Origin: Lichenicola sp965198655
Lineage (GTDB): Bacteria > Pseudomonadota > Alphaproteobacteria > Acetobacterales > Acetobacteraceae
NCBI GenBank assembly: GCA_965198655.1
Contig: OZ240668.1
Span: forward strand, 2,418,001-2,482,000
Direction of reading: 5' to 3'
Length of the DNA stretch: 64,000 nt
Shown: positions 25,675 to 35,174 of the stretch, piece after piece
Numbering within the stretch: the first letter of the stretch is position 1
How the letters are laid out: every line of letters begins with the position of its first letter
The notes under the pieces: model-generated
Database searches by the model: none
Told to the model about the DNA's origin: nothing
Seen by the model: the letters and a program-made list of their open reading frames with translations, nothing else
Translations under genes and position numbers: made by a program

Positions 25675-26738
25675 GCGGCGATCCGGAAGCGCAGGGTTTC
25701 CGCGACCAGGCCGGGGCCGAAGCCCATGGCGATGCCGGCCGCACCCGGACGGGCGGTGCGCAGCAGGCGGTCCAGCACGAACAGGATGGTGCAAGACGAC
25801 ATGTTGCCAAACGCGCGCAGCACCGCGCGGCTGTCGGCCAGCGCGTCGGGCGGCAGGTCGAGCGCGTTCTGCACCGCGTCCAGCACCGAGCGGCCGCCGG
25901 GATGCACCGCCCACAGCTCCGGCGGCGCAGCGGCGGCGTCGCCGAGGATGCGGGGTGCTGCGCGGGTCAGGCCGCCGGCGATGGCGCCGGGCACGCGGCC
26001 GGACAGCATCATGTCGAAGCCGTCGTCGCCGATGCGCCAGGTGATCAGCGGCGCGGTATCGGGCAGCAGCTCGGAATGGAACCGGTCCAGCGACAGCCCG
26101 TGGGGCTCGGCGCTCACCAGGCTGGCGGCGCAGCCGTCGGCGAACAGCAGGAAGGACAAGACCTGCTCCAGGTCCGGCGTTTCCTGCAGGTGCAGGGTGC
26201 ACAGCTCCAGGTTGACCAGCAGCACCCGCGCGTCAGGCTCGGAGCGGACCACGTGGCGGGCGAGCTTGAGCGCGTTGAACGCGGCGTAGCAGCCCATGAA
26301 CCCGACCAGGGTACGCTCGACGGTCGGGCGCAGGCCCAGCGCCGCCAGCAGCTGCAGGTCGAGACCCGGGGCGTGGAAGCCGGTGCAGGAGGTGACGATC
26401 AGGTGGGTGACGGTGTCCAGCCGGGCCCCGTCGCCGAGGCGGCGCACCGCGTCCAGCGCCAGCGGCAGGGCGGCGTCCTCATAGCGGACCATGCGGGCGC
26501 GGGTGCCGGGGAAACGGCCGCGCCGGTAGAACGCGTCGCGGTCCAGAGCGGGGCCGGCCGGATCGTCGCACGGCACCAGGCTCGAATACCGGTGGTCGAT
26601 GGCGCAGCGCTCGGCCATGCGGGCGAACAGCCGGCGCCGGTCGTCCGGCAGCAGGGTGGCGGCGAACGAGACGAAGGCCTCGTGCACGTCGTAGGGCGGG
26701 ACGGCGGTGCCGATCGCGTTCAGGAAGGCGTCGGTCAT
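25671..26738 (-). CDS. Type III polyketide synthase (chalcone/stilbene synthase family)
   Basis: A 355-residue ketosynthase-like homodimer predicted to extend an acyl-CoA starter with malonyl-CoA and cyclise it. Counting from ATG 26738, the catalytic triad is Cys150 in LVGFMGCYAAFNAL, His279 in WAVHPGGRSVLDAV and Asn312 in AFGNMSSCTILF. VTSCTGFHAPGLD and LCTLHLQET are further family blocks. A second ATG at 26744 adds two residues. Bacterial relatives make alkylresorcinols, alkylpyrones or phloroglucinol. The operon order PKS, methyltransferase, flavoprotein matches phenolic-lipid clusters. It is divergent from the HAD gene. Confidence 0.92.
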   Translation of the reverse strand: MTDAFLNAIGTAVPPYDVHEAFVSFAATLLPDDRRRLFARMAERCAIDHRYSSLVPCDDPAGPALDRDAFYRRGRFPGTRARMVRYEDAALPLALDAVRRLGDGARLDTVTHLIVTSCTGFHAPGLDLQLLAALGLRPTVERTLVGFMGCYAAFNALKLARHVVRSEPDARVLLVNLELCTLHLQETPDLEQVLSFLLFADGCAASLVSAEPHGLSLDRFHSELLPDTAPLITWRIGDDGFDMMLSGRVPGAIAGGLTRAAPRILGDAAAAPPELWAVHPGGRSVLDAVQNALDLPPDALADSRAVLRAFGNMSSCTILFVLDRLLRTARPGAAGIAMGFGPGLVAETLRFRIAA

Positions 26739-26905
26739 GTGCATCCGGTTCCGCGTGCCGTCCCATGAGGTAGGGGCAACGGAGCCGGATGCAAAGCGGG
26801 CAGCCCGGGCCGAGGCGTCGGGCTCCCTGTCGCGGACGTGTTGACGCACACGGAGGCGAGGGCGTCCATACCGGAGCCGTCTCCCTTTTCCCCCGAGGAT
26901 CCGTT

Positions 26906-27568
26906 ATGCCCAAGGCCGCCATCTTCGACATCGACGGCACGCTGGTCGACTCCGTGGACCTGCATGCGATGTCCTGGCAGGACACGTTCGCCCGGTTCGG
27001 GCACCGGGTGTCCTTCGAGCAGGCGCGCAGCCAGATCGGCAAGGGCGGCGACCAGCTGCTGCCTGTATTCCTGTCGGAGCGGGAGGTGGAGGATCACGGC
27101 CGGGACATGGAGGCGTTCCGCAGCACGCTGTTCAAGTCGAAGTACCTGCCGATGGTGCGGCCGTTCTCGGCGGTGCCGGAGCTGCTGCGGCGGGTGCGCG
27201 AAGCCGGGCTGACAGTGGCGGCGGCGTCGTCGGCGAAGACGGACGAGCTGGCGGCCTACCTGGAGATCGCCGGGATCACCGAGCTGGTGGATGTGTCCAC
27301 CTCGTCGGAGGACGCGGAGCAGTCCAAGCCGGCGCCGGACATCTTCCAGGCGGCGCTGAAGAAGCTCGGTCTTCCGGGCGGCGAGGCGGTGGCGATCGGC
27401 GACACCCCCTACGACGCGCAGGCGGCGGGCAAGGCCGGCATCGTCACGATCGGCATGCTGAGCGGCGGCTTCACCGAGGACGACCTGCGTGCCGGCGGAT
27501 GCAAGGCGGTGTATCCCGGGCCGGGCGCGCTGCTGGCGTGCTTCGAGGCGTCGCCGCTGCGAGGGTAG
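26906..27568 (+). CDS. HAD-superfamily phosphatase (phosphoglycolate-phosphatase-like)
   Basis: A 220-residue hydrolase. HAD motif I is AIFDIDGTLVDSVDLHAMSW with the nucleophilic Asp8 and Asp10; motif II is AAASSAKTDEL; motif III SKPAPDIFQAAL; motif IV AIGDTPYDAQAAGKAG. A helical cap lies between motifs I and II, as in beta-phosphoglucomutase and phosphoglycolate phosphatase relatives. ATG 26906 has CGAGGA eight bases upstream. The substrate is not predictable. It is divergent from the PKS operon, and the 209 bp after it hold no gene that I can support. Confidence 0.85.
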   Translation: MPKAAIFDIDGTLVDSVDLHAMSWQDTFARFGHRVSFEQARSQIGKGGDQLLPVFLSEREVEDHGRDMEAFRSTLFKSKYLPMVRPFSAVPELLRRVREAGLTVAAASSAKTDELAAYLEIAGITELVDVSTSSEDAEQSKPAPDIFQAALKKLGLPGGEAVAIGDTPYDAQAAGKAGIVTIGMLSGGFTEDDLRAGGCKAVYPGPGALLACFEASPLRG

Positions 27569-27777
27569 CACCGGCGGCCCGACCGCGGCGGACGCCAGGT
27601 GCTCGATCCCGGGTTCGAAGGTGTCGTCTTCCTGCGTGACCAGGCCCTTTGGCTTGCGACGGCGCCAGCCATGCCGTCCCCAGGCATAGGATGGTGGTAG
27701 CAGGCTTATGACCTGCTCCCCGATGCGACGGGCAGTGCCAGGAACGGATCGATGCCCACCGCGTGAGTCAGCACCTC

Positions 27778-29370
27778 CTACTTCAGGGCCTGGAACAGTT
27801 TGGGTGCGATGCCCGAGGCATTCCAAAACGCGCAGTGGTGCGCCGCGGAGAAGGTGCTGGAGAACCCGATCGGGGTGCTGAGCGACAGGACGCTGCCTAG
27901 CGGCAGGGCGTCGCCGGGCGGGAGCCTGGCACCGGCGGCATTTGCGAACGCTCCCAGGCCGTCGATCATGGCGTTGGACAAGGCACGACCCGATCCGGAT
28001 GGGAGCGGTTCGCCGCTGCCGTCGTGCCCGAACACGTAAGCGAGCTCGCTGGTATGGGCATCGCCGGGGTTGATGCTCGGCACTATCGGGATCGGGTAGT
28101 CGTGGACCGGGTCGGGCTGGGCGAACTCGGCCTGCAGCACCGGCACCCGGCGGGCGAGCGCGGCGCGAAGCGTGGTCGCGGGGCAGGAAAAGAACTCGTC
28201 GGTCAGCACCGCGGCCATGATCCGGCTCGGCGTGGCGCCGTCCGCCAGCGGATACTGCGCCTCAATTGCCGTCGCTGCGGTCTTGCCGAACGCTTCCTCG
28301 AGCGTCAGGGCAAACTCCGTGCTTGTCAGGGCGTGTCCGAGCTTCTGCACGCCGGCGGCAATGAAGTAGGTGCCCTCGTCGCGATCGGTCAGCAGCACGA
28401 TGGGAACCGGGGCGAAGGTTCCGGCAGCGAGGGCGTGGTCCGGTGCGGTCGGGATCACCACCCCGTCGACGTTCGGTCCGATCGGCACGTCGCTGGACAG
28501 CAGGGCGGATACCGGAGCGGCACGTAGGCAAGCGGCGGGATCGGCGGCGGTCGCACAACCGGTTTCGGACAGGATGGCTGCGTCGTGGGTTTCGGCCGTT
28601 GTCAGGTTCTCGGACGGGAGGGCGCCGGGGCTTTCGAGCTCGGCCGCCTGGAACGACCCACGCGCAGCGGGCGAAACCATCTGCTCGATGATCGACAACG
28701 CGCCCGCCGACTGCCCGAACAGGGTGATGCGATCCGGGTCGCCGTTGAAGGCCCCGGCGTTGGCGCGGATCCAGCGCAATGCCGCCTGTTGGTCCAGCAG
28801 ACCGTAGTTGCCGGACACGTGCCGCGGATCGTCCTTGTCCAGCATGGGAGAAGCAAGGAAGCCCAGCACGCCGAGGCGGTAGTTCAACGTCACCACGATC
28901 GCACCCGTCCGCCGGGCGATGTCGCCGCCGTCGTAGTTCGGGCCGCCGGGCGCCGGTCCCGGTGCTGCGGTGCCGTACTTGAAGCTGCCGCCATACAAGA
29001 ACACCAGGATCGGGCGAACCGCCGCGCCCGGTTCGTCGGGGCGGAACACGTTGAGTGTCAGGCAATCCTCGTTCGTGCTGGGCGTGCCGAAAGCCGCGGT
29101 CTGCGGACATGCGGGACCGTAGGCGGTTGCCGGCAGAACATCCGCATGGAAAGCCGGAAGCTCCGGCGGAGCGAAACGCAGGGAACCGGTGGGCGGGGCG
29201 GCATAGGGAATGCCCAGGAAACGGGAAACGGTTCCGTCGTCGGTGCCGTGGACTGGACCCTGCAGGGTCTCCACCCTGGGCCCGGTGGTGGCGGCCGACG
29301 TGCTCGAAAAGACCAAGGCGCCCAGAAGCCCCACTGCGGCGCTCCGAACGGAACAGGAAAAGCGATCCAT
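27778..29370 (-). CDS. Secreted type B carboxylesterase
   Basis: A 530-residue alpha/beta hydrolase with a signal peptide (about residues 8-28). Type B landmarks are FLGIPYAAPP, EDCLTLNVF, the oxyanion-region FLYGGSF (HGGG in most relatives), TLNYRLGVLGFLA, and the nucleophile motif FGQSAG with Ser221. GDAHTSELAYVFG carries the probable catalytic His. The C-terminal CAFWN block is also typical. ATG 29370 precedes the leader. Substrates of this family range from simple esters to lactones and cannot be told here. It lies next to IS debris. Confidence 0.87.
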   Translation of the reverse strand: MDRFSCSVRSAAVGLLGALVFSSTSAATTGPRVETLQGPVHGTDDGTVSRFLGIPYAAPPTGSLRFAPPELPAFHADVLPATAYGPACPQTAAFGTPSTNEDCLTLNVFRPDEPGAAVRPILVFLYGGSFKYGTAAPGPAPGGPNYDGGDIARRTGAIVVTLNYRLGVLGFLASPMLDKDDPRHVSGNYGLLDQQAALRWIRANAGAFNGDPDRITLFGQSAGALSIIEQMVSPAARGSFQAAELESPGALPSENLTTAETHDAAILSETGCATAADPAACLRAAPVSALLSSDVPIGPNVDGVVIPTAPDHALAAGTFAPVPIVLLTDRDEGTYFIAAGVQKLGHALTSTEFALTLEEAFGKTAATAIEAQYPLADGATPSRIMAAVLTDEFFSCPATTLRAALARRVPVLQAEFAQPDPVHDYPIPIVPSINPGDAHTSELAYVFGHDGSGEPLPSGSGRALSNAMIDGLGAFANAAGARLPPGDALPLGSVLSLSTPIGFSSTFSAAHHCAFWNASGIAPKLFQALK

Positions 29371-29590
29371 GTGAAACCAGTCTTCAGTCTGTCGGTGCTT
29401 CTTACGCAGCAGGCCGAGAGACCAGTCAAGACAGAGCCGTAACGAAGTGTTGTTAAGTAATGACAAGTCGCAACATGCGACATGCCTTGAGCCAGGAGTG
29501 CTTCCTACGATCATATGCTCGACGACGGCGAGGATTGTTGGATTGTACTAGGAAGTGGCCCGGGGACTGCACCCCTGGTGGTGGACAGGA

Positions 29591-29690
29591 TCAGGCTGCG
29601 GTTTGGACCGTGTGCCGGGCGTGTTGATCCTCGAACTGCACCGGGCTGAGATAGCTCAGGGTTACGTGTAGTTGCGTGAACTGTAGACGC
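29591..29690 (-). mobile_element. IS3-family transposase C-terminal remnant
   Basis: The last ~30 codons of a minus-strand frame read LHVTLSYLSPVQFE, matching the 'R.H.SLGYLSP..FE' end of IS3-group OrfB transposases. The rest of the integrase core is absent. GC content drops here relative to the neighbourhood. Confidence 0.55.
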
Positions 29691-29881
29691 ACGACGGCAG
29701 CACCTTGATCGACAGAGGCCGAGTTCGACCTGAACCGACCCGCACCGACCTTCAGATCGAGGTGGGGGTTGCGCTCGCCCTTGCCTGCTTCTGATGCAGC
29801 AATGCCGTACCCGCTCGCACCCGACTGGCGCGCCTTCACCGTTACACGTCAGTAGCGGGCCTCATAGGCATAGCCGGATCG

Positions 29882-30100
29882 AAATCGCTTGAACGGCTCA
29901 AGTGGTTGCTGCGCCGCCATCGCGGCGTTGCCACGCGGTATCTCGACAACCATCTCCGCCGGCTCAACCCTGCCACACCGCACCACCGCACGCTCGATCC
30001 TCGCCGCCACCGCCGGGATCCCGCCAGCCGGATCAGCCATGCATCCCTGACGCGGATCGCGCCTTCGCTTGACGATGGCAAGGAGCCTGGACACGCAGTG
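29882..30100 (+). mobile_element. ISXO2/IS1595-like transposase C-terminal remnant
   Basis: The plus-strand frame from 29882 reads KSLERLKWLLRRHRGVATR then YLDNHLRRL, which resembles the 'LK.WL.R.HGVAT.YL.NYL.W' end of IS1595/ISXO2-type transposases. Upstream catalytic residues are missing. With the IS3 fragment 190 bp away it marks an old insertion hotspot. Confidence 0.45.
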
Positions 30101-30189
30101 CACTACGCCAGGACCTCGCGAGCGCGCCACTCAAGAAGATGTCGGATGTGGCTGGAGCGGCAGAGAGTATCGTTTGCATAGCTTATCTT

Positions 30190-30758
30190 TATGAAGATCG
30201 AGACCAGCTGTCGCAATGGCGAGGCCATTGCCCTCCCGAAGGCGGTTTTTAAAAAGCCCTCCCCGCAGATCACCCATCAACGTGGCTTTAGTTCAGGACT
30301 TTTGCCTAGGCACCGCGTTTACGATCATGTGACGCAACTCCACACAGCTCTCGAATAGTGGATGCTCACGCGAACGCATCTCGGGCTTGCTGCCGGAGAC
30401 GACAAGATCAAAGTCAAGGACAGGATCGCCATCGACTTCGCGAGACAGCGTCCTAGATCTAGCGTGATGCTGAAACGTTTCTTGCTCCAAGAACAAGCGG
30501 AATGGCGTTTGGTCTCGCCGTTCCCGGGGCTCACACTCATCCGCAGCCAGAACGCAATGGCGGTGGCGAGAGCGAGGCCGGACAGGAAGTCGGCGGGCAA
30601 GTTTGCCATAGCGCGTCGGACAGGACGCCTCGTTTCTTGCAGCACTCGGACCGCTCGGCTCGAACGCGCAGCATCCGGACCGAGCCGGTGAAGACCGCCC
30701 ATCGCGGCGCTCCGCTTCTCGCGCCAGGGCGGCATTACAGCTCTGCGGGAATGAACAT
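30190..30758. other. Gene-free interval after IS remnants
   Basis: No frame here has recognisable homology or a convincing start. Base composition is more mixed than in the neighbours. A 95-residue minus-strand frame (MANLPADFLSGLALATAIAF..., about 30325-30610) has one hydrophobic stretch but no other support. I treat the interval as debris linked to the adjacent transposase fragments. Confidence 0.4.
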
Positions 30759-31928
30759 CTAGCGTCCCCCACGCATCAGCGCGTTGGTGTCGTCGACCAC
30801 GTAGTAGAAGCCGCTCCGGTCCGGCAGCAGCGCGATGCCGAACAGGTCGCCGTTGCCGGGCGGGGACTGCGCCTGGTCGTTGTTGATCCACTGCGCGTAG
30901 ATCTGCTTGCCCGCGACCGGATCGACCTCCACCAGCCGTCCGTCCTTGCCGTTGCAGACCAGCAGGTGCCCTTCCGGCGACCAGGTCATCGCCAGCGGCC
31001 AGGACAGCAGCCCGTCCCGGGTCACGACGCGGCCGGTGCCGCCACTGTCGGCGCGCGTGGACGCGTTCGGGATCGCCGTGATCACGTTGTCCAGGCCGTC
31101 GGTGACGTAGAGGGTGTCGTCCGGCGCCAAGGCCAGCCCGGTCGGGCCGAGCAGGAAGTTGTCGGCGTCGGCGCGCTGGGCGAAGCCGTTGCCGATCACG
31201 GTCTGGTCCAGCAGCACCGGCGGCTTGCCTGCCGGGATCGACAGGTTCAGCCGCAGCACGGTCGCCTTGCGCACGATGACCGAGAAGCCCGTATGCGGGT
31301 CGAGCACGCGCGGCCCCGGCACGTCGAACCCGGCCATGCTGACGAACAGGGTAGCGGTGGCGCCATGGTCGATCACCGCCATGTTGCCCCACGGATCGTC
31401 GATGGTCGGTCCGGACCACACCGCGACCAGTTTGCCGTTCGGGTCGAGCACCATGAGGCAGCCATTGCCCTTCGTCGCGGTGGTGCCGTCCCGGCTCGGC
31501 GTGCTGCCGACGACCACCCAGCCGGAGGACAGCATGGTCATCGCGGTGGACAGGCCGACGCCGCCCGGGCATTGCGCGAGCGATTGCGGCAGGCGGGCGA
31601 ACTGGTAGGTCTGCCGGGTCGACGGGCGGTAGCCAACGATGGTGGTGCCGGTGCCCTGCAGGTTGGAGATGTTGTTGAAGTTGTCGACCAGCACGTCGTC
31701 CTTCATCACCCGGCCGGCGGTGACCGGCGCCACGATCACGGCATACGGGTTGAGGTCGCCGTTGTCGGTCACCGTCGAGGTCAGGGTGGTGTGGCGGTGG
31801 ATGGTCTCCAGGAAGCCCCGGGTCGTTTCCGCCGCGGCGAGGTGCTGCGTGCCCGCGACCGCCAGCGCAGAGATGATGGGGAGGATCGTCCGGATCGGGG
31901 CCGCGTGACGGCGGGTGTTGCTGCGCAT
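30759..31928 (-). CDS. Secreted NHL/SMP-30-like beta-propeller protein
   Basis: A 389-residue exported protein with a signal peptide (about residues 12-33, ending AAAE). It shows repeated propeller-type strands such as GPTGLALAPDDTLYVTDGLD, LAMTWSPEGHLLVCNGKDG and DLFGIALLPDRSGFYYVVDD. No catalytic residues can be assigned. It lies 16 bp after the OprB-type porin gene on the same strand, so the two probably form an operon in which the propeller may bind or process a substrate in the periplasm; that role is inferred. Confidence 0.7.
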   Translation of the reverse strand: MRSNTRRHAAPIRTILPIISALAVAGTQHLAAAETTRGFLETIHRHTTLTSTVTDNGDLNPYAVIVAPVTAGRVMKDDVLVDNFNNISNLQGTGTTIVGYRPSTRQTYQFARLPQSLAQCPGGVGLSTAMTMLSSGWVVVGSTPSRDGTTATKGNGCLMVLDPNGKLVAVWSGPTIDDPWGNMAVIDHGATATLFVSMAGFDVPGPRVLDPHTGFSVIVRKATVLRLNLSIPAGKPPVLLDQTVIGNGFAQRADADNFLLGPTGLALAPDDTLYVTDGLDNVITAIPNASTRADSGGTGRVVTRDGLLSWPLAMTWSPEGHLLVCNGKDGRLVEVDPVAGKQIYAQWINNDQAQSPPGNGDLFGIALLPDRSGFYYVVDDTNALMRGGR

Positions 31929-31944
31929 CTGGAACTCTCGCGAT

Positions 31945-33447
31945 CTAGAAGAGGATGTTGGTGCGGAGGCCGAGGACCAGCTCGTTGCGGACCCGGGTGC
32001 CGGTGTCGGGGTTGGCGACGCCGCCCCCGGGATTGAACACATATTGCAGGTCCGGCTGCAGCTGCCACCAGGGGCGGAGCTGGTACTGGTAGGTCGTCTC
32101 CAGGAAGGTCTCGCTGCTCCGGATCGGCGCGTATCCGGAGATCCCGGCGGCGGCGTTGAGAACCGCGACGTCCCGGTCGGCGGCGGCGACCTGGTGGCTG
32201 ACATGGGCGAAGCCGAACCCGAACCCCAGCGTGTCGTCGGGCCGGTTCCTGATCGGGTCGTGATACACCACGCCGCCGTTGACGCTGTAGTCGACCAGGT
32301 TGCGGTTGCCCTGCGGCGTGCCCATCGCCCGGCCGAACACGCTGACCGAATGCGCGGGGTTGGCCGCGTCCCGCCAGACCATCTGGTCCGCCACCGCATA
32401 AAGGGAATAATCGCCGTGGTGCTGCTGCGGCTGGCCGCTGCTGCTCGGCGAGGCCAGCGGGATGCCGTTGCCGTCGAGCCGCTCGTCGCTGAACGCCTCG
32501 TCGTCGTACCAGGCGCCGAGGCGATAGGTGTGGCCGAGCGGCGCGCCCTCGCCGGGCTCCACCATGCTGCCCAGCGCGGGATAGGTGTACTGGAGCTCGG
32601 CGATGACCAGCGGGCCCTGGTTGAGCGGGAAGTTGGTGCCGGAATTGTTTACCTGCTGCGCGTCGCCGACGTTGTTGTTTGCAGGAGTTCCGTTGAAGAC
32701 GCCGACGAGGATCGCCACCGGGTTGATCGGCCGGTAGCGGAAGCGGATCCCGGGCGTCGACAGCGGATAGGCGGGCCCGCCGCCCGGCAGGTCGTAGGAC
32801 GGCACCACCGGCCAGCCGAACATGGTGTTGACGAAATAGCCGCCGTTCGTGTTGACGATGAACTCCTGGTCGATGCTCTGCTGGCCCAGCTTGATGTCGA
32901 GGCGGTCGTCGGGAAGGAACTTCTGGTCGTACCAGAACTCCCACAGCCGCGTCGCGCGATCCGCCTCGATGCCACTGGCCGTTTGCAGGCTCAGCAGGTT
33001 GTCCGAGCTCAGGTTGCGGCCGTGGATCTGCAGCGCGCTGATGTCGAACAGGCCGCCGTACCAGCCGAAGGCGCGCTGGGTGTCGAGCTGGAGCACCGCC
33101 TGCGTCAGCCCCTCATAGGCGGCCCCCTGCCTGACGCCGCCGGACGCGTTGCCGATCACCTCGCTGGTTTCCTGCAAGGCGATCGAGATGCCGTACGGGC
33201 TGAGCGCGGTGCGCAGCCCGAACAGGTCGCCGAGCAGGAAGTTCGACCGCTGCAGGTTGCCGAGGAAGCCGCTCAGGTCGCGCGGGCCGTTGTTGTCGCT
33301 CTGGTCGGTGCTGATCGGCACCGACAACGGCGGCGGCGAGGCGTGGGCCGGGATGGCCAGGAACGCGCCCGCCGCCCAGGCAAGGACCGTCGAGGTCCGC
33401 GCGCGGCACCTCGGCCTTGATCGTCGTGCACCGGAAATGAAGACCAT
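31945..33447 (-). CDS. OprB-family carbohydrate porin
   Basis: A 500-residue outer-membrane beta-barrel with a leader (hydrophobic part TVLAWAAGAFLAIPAHA). OprB features include WEFWYDQKFLPDDRLDIKLG, QSIDQEFIVNTNGGYFVN, FRYRPINPVAILVGVFNG, ETFLETTYQYQLRPWWQLQP and DLQYVFNPGGG, and a final ELVLGLRTNILF ending in Phe, as required for barrel assembly. Family members pass sugars across the outer membrane and are abundant in acetic acid bacteria. ATG 33447 is the first start before the leader. Confidence 0.9.
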   Translation of the reverse strand: MVFISGARRSRPRCRARTSTVLAWAAGAFLAIPAHASPPPLSVPISTDQSDNNGPRDLSGFLGNLQRSNFLLGDLFGLRTALSPYGISIALQETSEVIGNASGGVRQGAAYEGLTQAVLQLDTQRAFGWYGGLFDISALQIHGRNLSSDNLLSLQTASGIEADRATRLWEFWYDQKFLPDDRLDIKLGQQSIDQEFIVNTNGGYFVNTMFGWPVVPSYDLPGGGPAYPLSTPGIRFRYRPINPVAILVGVFNGTPANNNVGDAQQVNNSGTNFPLNQGPLVIAELQYTYPALGSMVEPGEGAPLGHTYRLGAWYDDEAFSDERLDGNGIPLASPSSSGQPQQHHGDYSLYAVADQMVWRDAANPAHSVSVFGRAMGTPQGNRNLVDYSVNGGVVYHDPIRNRPDDTLGFGFGFAHVSHQVAAADRDVAVLNAAAGISGYAPIRSSETFLETTYQYQLRPWWQLQPDLQYVFNPGGGVANPDTGTRVRNELVLGLRTNILF

Positions 33448-34232
33448 GGCGTGATTGTCGCTCCCTGCCGACCCGTGACGTGGGTCTATCTGAGAACGTG
33501 TCTCATTTGCAAGTGAGTCGCAGCGGGTCGGTTGCGTCGCTCCGACCAAGGCGGACCGGCCGCTTCGAGCACGCGCCGCCGGACTGCAGGACCCCGGGTT
33601 ACGGTTCCAGGCGACGGATCTGCCATCCGAGCCATACGCTGACGTCGGCGCACGCCGCGAGGTTGAGGTTCATGAGCCATCGGCACGACGCGGCGAGCCG
33701 TGATCCGTCGTGCCTGACGATGGGGAGACACGTTCTGGCTGACGCAGGCGCGGATGGCACGGCTACCCCCACTGCTGCCGGACAATCCGCCAGGCGTGCG
33801 GGTCAGCGGGAGCGTTGCGGCCGATGCGCCGCCGGTTGCCTACGGGCTGTGCGGCATCCGTCGCATCCGGCTCATCCCATTCGGCTCCACAAGAGGATGC
33901 TGCTGGTGGCATCCGGCGGTAGCTGGTCACGGTGCGATGACCGCTCTTCCCCTTTGTCCAGGCCCCCGTCCGTCTCGGCGTGGTCGATGCGGATCGCGTG
34001 TCAGGCTTGGGTCAGATCGCTTCGGTAGCCTCACGCTCAATGGTCCTGGCACGAATGGGATGACGAAGCCCATCCTGTCGGCCTCAGCATTGACCACCAG
34101 GGCACCCCCTTCACGGCGCCCGTGGACCGCCTCTAGATTGGGCCCGCGTTGGGTGGTGCGGACCCGCTACCGCCGCCTCGTTTCTGGAGATCAGTGGTGG
34201 CTCCTCGTCTCAGCGAACATCTTTTGGAAATC
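33448..34232. other. Long non-coding interval upstream of the porin gene
   Basis: About 785 bp with no gene I can support. It contains the porin promoter region and an inverted repeat TGAGA-ACGTG-TCTCA at 33491-33505, 44 bp before the porin ATG, in a local AT-rich patch. Open frames on both strands have no recognisable product. Confidence 0.5.
33491..33505 (-). promoter_or_regulatory. Inverted repeat upstream of the porin operon
   Basis: Perfect 5-bp arms TGAGA/TCTCA around ACGTG, inside a short AT-rich patch that also holds TTGCAAATGAG on the minus strand. The position (44 bp before the ATG) suits an operator. The regulator is unknown. Confidence 0.35.
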
Positions 34233-34625
34233 ATGCTCGTCAGTCTCGTGTGTTCCACTGCCTCCAGAGCTGACGACCTCCTGACCTGTGACTACAGGCC
34301 GGTATCCTCGGTCGAGGCGATCGGGGTCCACAAGACGATGAAAGCAACGTTTGCGGGACACACCATCGTAGCCAGGTCGCCGTCTCCGGACGGCCCCTGG
34401 ACCGGGCATGTGCGTATGAGGATCTCGCTCGCAACGTCTACCGTGTGGCGCGATGGCCGAACGTTTCCTGCGCAAAGCGGCCCAAGTGCCGTTACCTGGC
34501 AGGAGACGAACGGGCTTCACGCCGACACCTATGCAGTCGATCGAATGAACGGCGACCTTTATCACTGGCAAGGAACACAGATCGTCGATGGCGGTCGCTG
34601 TGTCGGCGGCAGATTTCCGTTCTGA
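34233..34625 (+). CDS. Hypothetical secreted protein
   Basis: A 130-residue frame with a short leader (MLVSLVCSTASRA, a good AxA-type cleavage site followed by DDLLTCDYRP). A GTG about 12 codons upstream would give a longer leader. The mature part has two Cys residues (in LTCDYRP and GGRCVGG) that could pair in the periplasm. I do not recognise the family. GC content is lower than in neighbouring genes and no operon partner is visible, so acquisition by transfer is possible. Confidence 0.45.
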   Translation: MLVSLVCSTASRADDLLTCDYRPVSSVEAIGVHKTMKATFAGHTIVARSPSPDGPWTGHVRMRISLATSTVWRDGRTFPAQSGPSAVTWQETNGLHADTYAVDRMNGDLYHWQGTQIVDGGRCVGGRFPF

Positions 34626-34796
34626 TGGCCGCCAGGAGGGAGTCCACTCCCGATCGAGCTCAGCAGATGCGGGCTCAGGGTCGAGGTGCCGGCAACGCGA
34701 GTTGAGGCTGACACCGTGGGAGGACGACCTGAAAAGGTCCATCGACCCCATCGCTGCGTGGCCTGATCAGCAGAGCAGGATCGCCGTTATCCGCTC

Positions 34797-35174
34797 CTAC
34801 CGCTCCACGCCGATCGCCGTGGCAATCTGGCGACGGATGGCATCGAGCTGCACGGTCGTGATGCGCGACGACGTGGGCTGCAAACGTCGCTTCGAGGTCG
34901 TTGCGACCAGATGGGAGACGGCCCAGCACGGCGTGTTGCAGCCATTCTTCGGCGTGGGCGTGATCGCAACCGACAGGTCGGGGATGGCAAGGGCCTCGTC
35001 GTGCGTCAACGGCACCAGGATCGCGTTGGGGTAGGCCGCCGAGAACAGCCCGTCATCTTCCACCACGACGGCGGGCCGCCGGCGGTTTGGCTCCCTGGGC
35101 AAGGCATCGCCGCGCCAGTCGGCCAGGACGATCTGCCCCGCATGGAGAACAAGGACCGCCGCCTCAGCCGGCAT
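34797..35174 (-). CDS. PemK/MazF-family toxin
   Basis: A 125-residue protein with the pattern of the PemK/MazF/Kid fold: GQIVLADWRGD at the first strands, RRRPAVVVEDD, and AILVPLTHDE. These toxins are ribosome-independent mRNA interferases. It lies directly downstream of, and overlaps by 11 bp, a ribbon-helix-helix gene that should encode its antitoxin. The central loop and catalytic Arg/Thr cannot be fixed by eye, so activity is inferred from family and context. Confidence 0.75.
   Translation of the reverse strand: MPAEAAVLVLHAGQIVLADWRGDALPREPNRRRPAVVVEDDGLFSAAYPNAILVPLTHDEALAIPDLSVAITPTPKNGCNTPCWAVSHLVATTSKRRLQPTSSRITTVQLDAIRRQIATAIGVER

Noticed and set aside
27569..27777. Possible transposase remnant after the HAD gene (minus-strand SLLPPSYAWGRHGWRRRKPK)
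   Set aside because: The short peptide hints at an IS protein, but I could not match it to a family with any confidence.
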